Below, piece by piece: positions 8,633 to 16,462 of a stretch of 64,000 bases of DNA. The position numbers were made by a program, and so were the translations under genes. This DNA is from Oscillatoriales cyanobacterium (GTDB lineage: Bacteria; Cyanobacteriota; Cyanobacteriia; Cyanobacteriales; Laspinemataceae): NCBI GenBank assembly GCA_011390955.1, contig JAABRM010000037.1:1-64000 (forward strand), in the 5' to 3' direction. The stretch's first letter is position 1. Every line of letters begins with the position of its first letter. Below the pieces are notes generated by a model. That model searched no databases. It saw nothing but the letters and a program-made list of their open reading frames with translations, and had not been told where the DNA came from.

Positions 8633-9862
8633 CTATTTTTTCTCATCAGTGGCGATCGCGACTGCTTGCCCAATGGTTTTTCTCACTTCCACGCCATTTT
8701 GTTCCAAAATAACGATAGGTTCACCGCTATCTTTTTCCACTCGTTTTACAGTCACCTCACCATTGGCAATTTTTTGCCCCACCTTAATATATCGACTGCT
8801 TGGCTCATTGGGAGCCTTGGCAATAATTTGAATTTGATTACCCACTTCAATCACCCCAGTCACTTCTGTGGCATCAGCCAGTTTAGTATCTGGTGGGGGT
8901 GCTGGAGGCGGCGACTGGGGCACCTGTGCCACTGGGGGTGGCGGTAGTTGGGCAGGGCCAATTGGCGTCGGTAAAGCGGGTAAATCAGGAACTCCACGGG
9001 GTGTCAGCGCCGAAGCAGGAATTTGGGCGACGATCGGTTCACCTTTGGGAGCCGGAGGTAGCTTGGGGCCAATTGGCGTGGGTAACTCCGGTACATCAGG
9101 AACCGATCGCGCTTGTAACTGTGGCAAAGCGACGGTTCTGGCATTAGCAGGACTGCTGGCTACCGGGCGATTGCCCCCTCCCCCTGTAGGACTCACCCCT
9201 CGACCATTGCCCCCTGGGGGACTCACCCCTCGACCATTGCCCCCTGGGGGACTCACCCCTCGGCCATTGCCCGCCGGAGGACTCACCCCTCGGCCATTGC
9301 CACCGCCCTGTGCCTGACGTTGGTTAGTCGCCGGATTCGTCGCATTCCCATTCCCCCCTGGGACTCCTAGAGGTCTCTGGAGTGAAGGCGTAGCGCCTGG
9401 GGGTGGTGCTAGAGCGATCAAAGGTAACTCCGGCAACTCTGGGACAGATCGAGGTTGTAGGTTTTTTACCGCTTGTTCAAGCTGTTGAGGAGGCGATAAC
9501 TCCTCCTGCTCGACTGGCGGTGGTTTCAATCCTGGCGCCCCAAAAGGGTTTGACCGATTTTGGCCTTTTTCCCTTTCAATTTGTGCCAGCCTCTGTTCAG
9601 GGCTGGTCGGCTGAAGCAAATTCCCGATCGCCGTCGGATCGTTTCCCGGCACCATCGGAGTCTTAAAATCTGCACTGGGTGGCGCTTCAGGTGGCTTTTG
9701 AGCCGCTGGATCCGTTGCCGCTTCTGGTGCAGCAGTGGTGGCTGGAGCTTCTGTAGTTGAATCCGTAGGAGTAGTTGCTGCCGGTGGTTCGGTTTCTCCC
9801 CCACAAGCAGTCAATAAAAGAATCATTATGGCTGTAGATGCCGTTAATGAAGATGAACGCAT
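8633..9862 (-). CDS. Proline-rich repeat lipoprotein with C-terminal PilP-like domain
   Basis: A predicted lipoprotein: the N-terminal hydrophobic stretch ends in the lipobox LLTACGG. I chose ATG 9862 because an in-frame TTG at 9874 only adds four residues. The body is low-complexity Pro/Ala/Gly/Thr and contains three versions of R(S/G)VP(E/D)xPxLP and four tandem GNGRGVSPPGG-type units. The last 75 residues, starting near TEVTGVIEVGNQIQIIAK, form a compact beta-rich segment resembling PilP or other periplasmic secretin-associated domains (GQKIANGEVTVKRV, EPIVILEQNGVEV). This C-terminal resemblance is inference only. The gene is monocistronic. Confidence 0.72.
   Translation of the reverse strand: MRSSSLTASTAIMILLLTACGGETEPPAATTPTDSTTEAPATTAAPEAATDPAAQKPPEAPPSADFKTPMVPGNDPTAIGNLLQPTSPEQRLAQIEREKGQNRSNPFGAPGLKPPPVEQEELSPPQQLEQAVKNLQPRSVPELPELPLIALAPPPGATPSLQRPLGVPGGNGNATNPATNQRQAQGGGNGRGVSPPAGNGRGVSPPGGNGRGVSPPGGNGRGVSPTGGGGNRPVASSPANARTVALPQLQARSVPDVPELPTPIGPKLPPAPKGEPIVAQIPASALTPRGVPDLPALPTPIGPAQLPPPPVAQVPQSPPPAPPPDTKLADATEVTGVIEVGNQIQIIAKAPNEPSSRYIKVGQKIANGEVTVKRVEKDSGEPIVILEQNGVEVRKTIGQAVAIATDEKK
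9189..9303. repeat. In-frame 30-bp minisatellite inside the lipoprotein gene
   Basis: About four copies of a 30-base unit (plus-strand reading GACTCACCCCTCGACCATTG then CCCCCTGGGG) encode tandem NGRGVSPPGG decapeptides. The units differ by a few bases. Copy number could change without breaking the frame. Confidence 0.8.
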
Positions 9863-10224
9863 GACCAGTTCCAAAACTCTTTATTACAAGATAGCTCGAA
9901 GATTACCAAAATCAAGGGATACTCTGGATTTCGTCCGGCTTATATATTGCTAATTTGGTCAATTTGCTACAAAACTTTACCTTTGGCAGCGATCGGCTTT
10001 TTTAACTGCGAGTTTTTTGGGCAGTAAACCCTGTCTCCAGCCCTAAAGATGGGTGAATCTGGAACCGCCTGCGATCGAATAGCTGGCAACGGCAGATGCC
10101 AAAATATCTTGATTCTTTGACATTTTCCCAAAATAAAAGTATAATACAATACAGACATCAAATTGTTTTGTCATCAATACCATAAATCACTTAAGTAACT
10201 AGATTTAAATCAGGATCAAAGAAA
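9863..10224. other. Intergenic region without convincing genes
   Basis: Divergent promoter region between the lipoprotein gene and the DUF4278 gene. A 64-codon minus-strand open frame (9967-10161) ending in AGDRVYCPKNSQ is present but has no family resemblance I trust. No repeats or RNA are visible. Confidence 0.4.
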
Positions 10225-10659
10225 ATGAAACTTAGCTATCGTGGTCTTAACTACAACGACGATCCCCCAACCATTGACATGATGGAAGAGGCAGGGGGCT
10301 TATATCGGGGTTGCCCGTGGCAAATTCGGTATCCTCGTCATGTTCCGGTCGCTCAACCCAGTCACTCACTTAAGTACCGTGGCGTCCCTTATCTTAGTCA
10401 TACCAAAACAGAAAGTCAGGTGGCCGACTCCACACCCGCAAACGCTCCCACCGCTGTAACAAGCATAAAAAAAACCGGAGGAGTGTCGAACCGTAAACTG
10501 GAGAAAGCAATGATGATGCAGGAGGTGGAGAAAATTCACCGGGCTAATATTTGCCGGAATTTAGAACGACGGATGAATATCGCACAAGCGAAAGGCGATC
10601 GAAAACTGATGAATCTACTACAACAAGAATGTCAAGATTTGGCTTGTGCCTTGTTTTAG
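10225..10659 (+). CDS. DUF4278 domain protein
   Basis: A 144-residue cytoplasmic protein starting MKLSYRGLNYNDDPPTIDMM, the hallmark start of DUF4278, a small cyanobacterial family of unknown function. GLYRGCPWQIRYPRH completes the domain, and LKYRGVPYLSHT at about residues 48-60 looks like a second partial copy of the YRG motif. The C-terminal half is basic and helical (KLEKAMMMQEVEKIHRANIC). AAAGAAA just upstream of ATG 10225 is a weak ribosome-binding site. A rho-independent terminator follows. Confidence 0.85.
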   Translation: MKLSYRGLNYNDDPPTIDMMEEAGGLYRGCPWQIRYPRHVPVAQPSHSLKYRGVPYLSHTKTESQVADSTPANAPTAVTSIKKTGGVSNRKLEKAMMMQEVEKIHRANICRNLERRMNIAQAKGDRKLMNLLQQECQDLACALF

Positions 10660-10687
10660 CCGTTAGCCGTCAGTTTTCCGCCTTCAG

Positions 10688-10713
10688 TAGGGGCAAAAAT
10701 TTTTTTGCCCCTA
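10688..10713 (+). terminator. Terminator of the DUF4278 gene
   Basis: TAGGGGCAAAAA (10688-10699) pairs with TTTTTGCCCCTA (10702-10713) with a minimal loop, and the 3' arm begins with a T tract. It lies 29 bases downstream of the stop codon. Confidence 0.65.
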
Positions 10714-10788
10714 AATCATGTTATTTGTTAGTTGTTATTTGTTAGTGCGATTCGTTCAGGCGGAAAGTCTAGGGATAAAACCCAAAAC

Positions 10789-11547
10789 GTGCGTCTGGTG
10801 TAGGCTCTGACCTACATAACTCTGGTGGTGTACAGGATAGTCCTGTAGGCCTGGATTCCCGGAGGGTTTTTCCTCCGAGGTCATAGACACCTCACCCCAC
10901 GGTAAAGACTCACTATCTTTACTCGTGAAGCGGGTAGGAAAGCCGATCATCCCTAAGCAGATGGGAAAAATCAGCAAGTCAAGCGCTCATGGGCAGCGAG
11001 AGCGAATTCCCGGCTTGAACCCTCTCCAAACAAAAGTAGCGAAACTGCTTGTTACGCTGCGTCCAAAAGGGCATAGGGAAAGGTGACGAATTTAACAAGT
11101 CAGTCACAAAGGAATCCCAGAAATACCTAGGGGGACAGGGAAGACCCTAAAAGCGCATTCAACCACCACTAGGGAACGAAGTAAACCCATATTTCTCTTA
11201 CCAGTAATGGTAAGTAGCGATAGCGTGTAAGCGGATGAAATATTGGGAATGGGATGTGGCAAGAAAGCTCTTTTCCGCCGGTTTTGCCAGCGGATATGCA
11301 GACGTGCCACGGCTGTGAAGTTAGCGATTATTAGTAAGTCCAAAGGACGCACAAAACCAGTCGCTTACGACATGGTGTGATTTTAAAGGGACAAAGGATG
11401 AACGCTATGCCAAACGGGAACGTTTAACGATTTCCCCATTAGGATGCTATTGGTTTAGCAAGCGCAGAACGGAGCGGAGTGCCGTGAAAGTGGCACGCTC
11501 CGTTCTGAATGGGAGGTGGGAGTTGTGAAGCTCCCATCGACCCCTAC
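10789..11547 (+). ncRNA. ORF-less group II intron (IIB-like ribozyme)
   Basis: The segment starts with the group II 5' consensus GTGCG (10789) and ends in a domain V/VI pair. Domain V is the hairpin around GAACGGAGCGGAGTGCCG, TGAAAG and GGCACGCTCCGTTC (about 11465-11507); domain VI is around TGGGAG / CTCCCA, and the 3' end reads CCCCTAC. A hairpin loop at 10860-10877 exposes GGTTTT (EBS2) and a loop near 11275-11296 exposes GTTTTG (EBS1); these are complementary to AAAACC and CAAAAC immediately 5' of the intron. At about 759 bases it has no room for a reverse transcriptase/maturase, so splicing or mobility would need an enzyme in trans. The 3' boundary is accurate to a few bases. Confidence 0.85.
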
Positions 11548-11760
11548 CGTTGTTGGTTGTTGGTTGGTGGTTGTTGGTTGGTGGTTGGGGTGTAATTGAT
11601 AATTGACAATTGATAATTGATAATTGATGATTGATAATTGACAACAAACAACAAACAACAAACAACAAACAACAAACAACAAACAACAAATAACAAACAA
11701 CAAATAACAAACAACAAATAACTAATAAACAACAAACAACAAATAATTTTAATTGTTAAA
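11548..11760. repeat. Simple-repeat block (GTTGGTTG, AATTGATAATTG, ACAACAAACAAC)
   Basis: Directly abutting the intron end is a T/G-rich block of GTTGTTGGTTG units, then AATTGATAATTGACAATTG units, then a long run of ACAACAA units to about 11745. The same two families recur throughout the window. Apparent Leu/Cys/Val-rich reading frames here are products of the repeat. Confidence 0.85.
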
Positions 11761-11860
11761 TGATTCTAAATTTTCTGAAAATAGAGAAAAAATAGCCCTT
11801 ACTTCTCAAAAGATTGCAGTAGAATTAGACCCTGGGTGAAATTGCCGTGAGGCACTTAAA

Positions 11861-12478
11861 ATGGCTTACTTATGCAATCTGGGAACCGGGCAACAGGTTT
11901 ATCTAGAAAATCAAGGAACACAGACCATCGTCACAATTATGAGTGGTGGGCCGGGTCAACAGCAACAAGCGAGTAGTGGTTTCTCCACGGGTCGCTGGAC
12001 TGAACCACCAACGGTGTTCCGAACGGACAACGGCGTAATCTTGCGGATTAATTCTGAAACGGGTCAGCATTTTGTCCAACTCCAAGGCAGCAGCATGGGA
12101 GTGATGAGTCAGAGTCCTTCTCTGTCCAATGCTCAACAGCTACAAGTTCAGCAAACATCAAGTGCGGTATCCGGTCAGCAGCCGATGCAGCCGATGCAGC
12201 CGATGCAGCCGATGCAGCCGATGCAGCCGATGCAGCCGATGCAGCCGATGCAGCCGATGCAGCCGATGCAGCCGATGAAAATGGGGGATATGGAGATGTC
12301 CATGAACCCTATGCAAATGCGTATGGGCAATATGGAAATGAGCCTGGGCAAATCTTCTAGCCCTTCTTCCAGCGCTGATTTATCATCCGGATCGGGACGG
12401 CATTTTTGTCCCCAGTGTGGTAATCCGGTGCAGCCAAGCGATCGCTTCTGTCCCAGTTGTGGCAACCGCTTGGAGTGA
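11861..12478 (+). CDS. Zinc-ribbon protein with MQP tandem repeat
   Basis: A 205-residue protein in three parts. Residues 1-80 form a beta-rich domain (YLCNLGTGQQVYLENQGTQT, VFRTDNGVILRINSETG). Residues about 106-140 are an eleven-fold PMQ repeat followed by a Met-rich segment (MKMGDMEMSMNPMQMRMGNM). The C-terminus is a zinc ribbon with CPQCGNPV and CPSCGNRLE. The Met-rich segment could bind Cu(I) or act as a flexible linker; neither is shown. Zinc ribbons of this sort usually mediate protein or nucleic-acid contacts. I do not recognise the N-terminal domain. Confidence 0.75.
   Translation: MAYLCNLGTGQQVYLENQGTQTIVTIMSGGPGQQQQASSGFSTGRWTEPPTVFRTDNGVILRINSETGQHFVQLQGSSMGVMSQSPSLSNAQQLQVQQTSSAVSGQQPMQPMQPMQPMQPMQPMQPMQPMQPMQPMQPMKMGDMEMSMNPMQMRMGNMEMSLGKSSSPSSSADLSSGSGRHFCPQCGNPVQPSDRFCPSCGNRLE
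12179..12277 (+). repeat. Eleven perfect copies of a 9-bp coding minisatellite
   Basis: CAGCCGATG is repeated eleven times without a mismatch (99 bases), encoding (QPM)11. Perfect identity implies recent expansion and a likely variable copy number between strains. The period keeps the frame open. Confidence 0.95.
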
Positions 12479-12493
12479 CATTAATTTAGCAAA

Positions 12494-12530
12494 TAAAGAA
12501 CCTGGTTTCTATAAGAAATCAGGTTCTTTA
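12494..12530 (+). terminator. Terminator downstream of the zinc-ribbon gene
   Basis: TAAAGAACCTGGTTTCT (12494-12510) pairs with AGAAATCAGGTTCTTTA (12514-12530) over 17 bp with one G-T pair and a three-base loop. It starts 16 bases after the stop codon. Confidence 0.75.
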
Positions 12531-12720
12531 CTTGCGGGAAAAATTGACAAAAATTGTTGACAAAATTTTTTGAGGTCAACCAACTGATATCTTTATAATT
12601 TTTTTATCCTTTGCCGGGAATTTTAGTAGTAAAATATAACCAAATTTATGATTGCCCGAATTTAATTTAATCTAATAAAATATCCTGAATTTTTAACTTT
12701 ACGTTTTAACTTTTTAATAC

Positions 12721-12832
12721 CATTTACAAAAATTCATCCAACAGCCCCTAAGATTCGTAGGGTGGGCAAAAACCTTTACTACCCTACCATATATGATGGT
12801 GTAATTTTGCCCACCCTACAATATAAATACTT
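12721..12832. repeat. Dispersed 110-bp repeat with GTAGGGTGGGC palindromes, copy A
   Basis: Starts near AAAATTCATCCAACAGCCCC and includes TAGGGTGGGCAAAA, CCTACCATATATGATGGTG and TTTGCCCACCCTACAATATA. A second copy lies at 63701-63813 with the same order of segments. It is non-coding and lies between the zinc-ribbon gene and the transglutaminase gene. The rest of the 12479-12925 gap is AT-rich with no other feature. Confidence 0.75.
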
Positions 12833-12925
12833 ATTGTTGCATTTTTTTTTAATTCGTATATTTTTTAAGTTTCATAATCATAAAAATCAAAGGTTAGCCA
12901 TTGAGGTAAAAATCAGGAAATTACT

Positions 12926-15900
12926 ATGTCAATTGAAGTTGCGCTGAATCACCAAAAATTATACAGATTTGAACGTCCGGTTATTTTGGGTCCACATATT
13001 CTCCGCCTAAGACCCATCCCCCACTGTCGCACGCCGATTAAAAGTTATTCGTTAAAAATTACTCCAGAAGATTATTCAATTCACTGGCGACGAGATGTTA
13101 ACTCTAATTGGATTTGTAAATTAAATTTTCCGAACAGAACTGACATTTTTAAGCTAGAAGTAGATTTAGTGGCTGAAATAAAAAGCATCAATCCTTTTGA
13201 TTTTTTGGTTGATGATTATGCGGCTGAATATCCGTTTAATTATAGCAAAAAAATTCGGCGAGAGTTGCAATCCTATTTACCCAAAGAATTACCCAAAGAA
13301 GCCGGTGGCAGTTTATTGACTGGGTGGGTTGATAAATTGGATAAGTCACCCCAATTTACTACTAGCTTTATTTTAGCGGTGACACAAAAATTACACGAAG
13401 AAATTAATTATGCGGTGCGTTTAGAAGAAGGTATCCAATCCTGCGAAGAAACCTTAAAGACAAAAGTTGGTTCTTGTCGGGATACCGCATGGTTGCTAGT
13501 GCAAATTTTCCGTCATTTAGGGTTAGCGGCTCGATTTGTTTCCGGTTATTTGATCCAACTGGCTGCGGATCAAAAACCTTTGGACGGGCCGGGGGGTCCG
13601 GAACACGATCTGGCTGATTTACACGCTTGGGCAGAAGTTTATCTGCCTGGGGCTGGTTGGATTGGTTTAGACCCGACTTCGGGAATGTTGGCGGCTGAGG
13701 GTCATATTCCTCTGGCTTGTGCTGCTACTCCAGACATGGCGGCACCGATCGCCGGTACAATTGAACCTTGTGCGAGTCAATTGGATTTTTCGATCGCGGT
13801 TTCTCGGATTAAAGAAACTCCCCGAATGACTAAACCTTATACTCCAGAACAATGGTCGGCGATCGCGAATTTAGGAGAGGCAGTCGATCGACAACTTACA
13901 GAGGCAAATGTGGGCTTAACAATGGGAGGAGAACCCACATTTATTTCCATTGATGATTATCAGTCAGTAGAATGGCAGGTCGGTGCTTTGGGGGAAGAAA
14001 AACGCCGTTTGGCGGGAAGTTTGCTCCACCGCTTGCGCGATCGCTTTTCTACCGGCGGATTACTCTATTATGGCATGGGTAAATGGTATCCGGGGGAAGC
14101 CTTACCCCGTTGGGCATTAGGTTGTTCTTGGCGGTGCGATCGGGTGCCCTTATGGCGAAATTTTGAGTTATGCGCTGAGGATAATCAAGATTACGGCTAT
14201 GGTATCCAAGAGGCTACCAAATTTGTCAATGAATTGGTCAAACATCTGGGAGTAAGCCCAGAGAATATTACCTCAGCTTATGACGAAAATGGTGAGTTAC
14301 AGGCTTATATTTTACCATTATTGTGGGGCGAAAAAGACGGCGAGGAACAATGGATTAGTTGCCCGTGGCAAAGTTCGCCTAAGTTTACTTTAATCGCCGG
14401 AGAGTCTCCAGCGGGATTGCGATTGCCGTTCCAATCTCTTGAGTGGGCAGATCCGGAAGATATCCAGTGGGAAGTATTGGTAAATCCAGATCGACAAAGC
14501 CAACCTTTGGGGGATATTTTTGGCCGAGTGGCGGCCAGAACTGCGGGGAGAAATGCCGAAACAAAATCGGCAGTTTCGGCAAAACCTAATAGTATTAAAG
14601 TCGCCCTCGCGGTAGAAGTTCGCCAAGGGATAGTTTATGTCTTTATTCCCCCGATTAGTGCCGCTGAAAATTATCTAGATTTAATCGCTTGTGTGGAAGA
14701 TACGGCGGCAGCACTTCAGTTAAAAGTGAAAATAGAGGGATATACTCCTCCGGGCGATCGCCGCTTACAAGGATTTCAAATTACTCCTGACCCAGGAGTA
14801 ATTGAAGTGAATATTCATCCGGCCCAGAATTGGTCAGAATTGGTGAATATTACCAACATTCTTTATGAAGAAGCGAGACTGACTCGCTTAGGAACTGAAA
14901 AATACACCTTAGATGGCAGAACGGTCAGCACTGGGGGAGGTTCTCATATTACGATTGGCGGTGTCACCACCAGTGAAAGTCCGTTGCTGCGTCGCCCAGA
15001 TTTGCTGAAAAGTTTGATTACATTCTGGCAAAATCACCCCAGTTTGTCTTATTTATTTTCTGGGGAATTTGTCGGGCCAACCAGTCAATCGCCCCGGGTC
15101 GATGAAGCCCGCAACGATACCTTGTATGAGTTAGAAATTGCTTTGGCGCAATTAGAAAACAGCGAGAATATATCCCCCTGGTTAGTTGACCGACTGCTGC
15201 GAAATTTCCTGGTTGATATTAGCGGTAATACCCACCGTTCGGCATTTTGTATCGATAAATTATATCCGGTAGAAAATCCGCGACTTCAGTTAGGATTATT
15301 AGAGTTTCGGAGTATCACCATGTCCCCCCATCCCCAGATGAGTTTGGCGGTGAATTTATTAATTCGCGCATTGGTGGCTAAGTTTTGGCAGCAACCGTAT
15401 AAAAACCGTTTGGTTCGTTGGGGTACTATGCTCCATGATAAGTTTTTCCTGCCCCATTATATTGCCCAGGATTTTCAAGATGTGATTAGCCAATTACAAC
15501 AGGCTGGTTATCCGTTTGAATTTTCCTGGTATGAGCCATTTTTTGAGTTTCGCTTTCCTCGGTATGGGGAAATTAATCAAAATGGAATTCAGTTAGAATT
15601 GCGTCAGGCATTGGAACTTTGGCCAGTGTTAGGAGAAGAGGTAAATAATGGCCGGACGGCGCGATATGTGGATTCGTCAATGGAACGCATTCAAGTGTTA
15701 TTAACAGGGGCAACAGAAGGACGACATATTGTCACCTGTAATGGCTATCCAGTGCCTTTGCAGTCCACGGGAGTACAGGGAGAATTTGTGGCGGGAGTCC
15801 GCTATCGAGCGAGACAATTGGCGGCAACTTTACATCCAGCGATCGCGCCTTCTATGCCCTTAGTTTTTGACATTGTTGATACTTGGGTAGAACGGTCTAT

Positions 15901-16105
15901 CGGCGGTTGTATGCTTTATGCCAACGCTCCAAATGGGGCAGAATGGACAACTTTTCCGATTAATGTTCGGGAAGCGCAAGGACGTTTAAGCAGTCGCTTT
16001 GTCCCTCATGGTCATACTCCGAATCAAATCAAAGTTCCCCCAGTGCAAATCAGTCCAGAATTTCCTTGTAATCTAGATTTGCGTCGAGTGGGTTTAGGGA
16101 TTTAA
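12926..16105 (+). CDS. Transglutaminase-like / DUF2126 protein
   Basis: A 1059-residue cytoplasmic protein combining a bacterial transglutaminase N-terminal beta domain (residues 1-90), a transglutaminase/protease core with the triad Cys184 (VGSCRDTAW), His233 (LHAWAEVYL) and Asp249 (GLDPTSG), and a long C-terminal DUF2126 region (from about 310) with the motif LTMGGEPTFIS. This fused form is common in proteobacteria and cyanobacteria. The exact reaction is not known; the core could act as a peptidase, amidase or transamidase. RBS is weak (CAGGAAATTACT upstream of ATG). It appears monocistronic. Confidence 0.88.
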   Translation: MSIEVALNHQKLYRFERPVILGPHILRLRPIPHCRTPIKSYSLKITPEDYSIHWRRDVNSNWICKLNFPNRTDIFKLEVDLVAEIKSINPFDFLVDDYAAEYPFNYSKKIRRELQSYLPKELPKEAGGSLLTGWVDKLDKSPQFTTSFILAVTQKLHEEINYAVRLEEGIQSCEETLKTKVGSCRDTAWLLVQIFRHLGLAARFVSGYLIQLAADQKPLDGPGGPEHDLADLHAWAEVYLPGAGWIGLDPTSGMLAAEGHIPLACAATPDMAAPIAGTIEPCASQLDFSIAVSRIKETPRMTKPYTPEQWSAIANLGEAVDRQLTEANVGLTMGGEPTFISIDDYQSVEWQVGALGEEKRRLAGSLLHRLRDRFSTGGLLYYGMGKWYPGEALPRWALGCSWRCDRVPLWRNFELCAEDNQDYGYGIQEATKFVNELVKHLGVSPENITSAYDENGELQAYILPLLWGEKDGEEQWISCPWQSSPKFTLIAGESPAGLRLPFQSLEWADPEDIQWEVLVNPDRQSQPLGDIFGRVAARTAGRNAETKSAVSAKPNSIKVALAVEVRQGIVYVFIPPISAAENYLDLIACVEDTAAALQLKVKIEGYTPPGDRRLQGFQITPDPGVIEVNIHPAQNWSELVNITNILYEEARLTRLGTEKYTLDGRTVSTGGGSHITIGGVTTSESPLLRRPDLLKSLITFWQNHPSLSYLFSGEFVGPTSQSPRVDEARNDTLYELEIALAQLENSENISPWLVDRLLRNFLVDISGNTHRSAFCIDKLYPVENPRLQLGLLEFRSITMSPHPQMSLAVNLLIRALVAKFWQQPYKNRLVRWGTMLHDKFFLPHYIAQDFQDVISQLQQAGYPFEFSWYEPFFEFRFPRYGEINQNGIQLELRQALELWPVLGEEVNNGRTARYVDSSMERIQVLLTGATEGRHIVTCNGYPVPLQSTGVQGEFVAGVRYRARQLAATLHPAIAPSMPLVFDIVDTWVERSIGGCMLYANAPNGAEWTTFPINVREAQGRLSSRFVPHGHTPNQIKVPPVQISPEFPCNLDLRRVGLGI

Positions 16106-16183
16106 TCAATTCACCCTGGCGTTGCACTACTTATGCCTAAGTAATGCATGATTATTTTGATCCCTGGTAGGGGCAATTCCTAT

Positions 16184-16271
16184 ATTAGACAAGAGTGCAA
16201 AATTCTTATGCATCCCCCCTTTTTAAGGGGGGTTGGGGGGATCGAGATATTTATTTTGCCAGAGGTCTATT
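16184..16271. repeat. G-rich MITE copy
   Basis: ATTAGACAAGAGTGCAAAA at the left and TTTTGCCAGAGGTCTAT at the right form imperfect terminal inverted repeats around CCCCCCTTTTTAAGGGGGG and TTGGGGGGATCGA. Length is about 88 bp. A separate short repeat CATTCCCGCGAATGCGGGAA lies at 16335-16356. The remainder of the 16106-16462 gap shows nothing else. Confidence 0.7.
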
Positions 16272-16462
16272 GCCCCTACGTTTGGGGTTTAATATAGCGT
16301 TTCTCATGCTTATGAGGTACTGCTGCATTCTCTGTCATTCCCGCGAATGCGGGAATCCACAGAGTTACTACACCTTACAAGATTTCTAACTGCTATAACA
16401 TCCAGAAAGCGTAAATTGGGATACTGAACCGTGTTTTTTACGTTTTTTCAGTCATCAGCACT

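Noticed and set aside
9967-10161. Minus-strand 64-codon frame ending in AGDRVYCPKNSQLKK
   Set aside because: No ribosome-binding site, no recognised family, and it overlaps the likely promoter region of the neighbouring genes. It might be a gene fragment but cannot be supported.
11447-11735. Overlapping minus-strand frames rich in Leu, Val, Cys and Phe
   Set aside because: They are translations of ACAACAA repeats and of the group II intron end; the pattern is the same in three frames, as expected for simple repeats.
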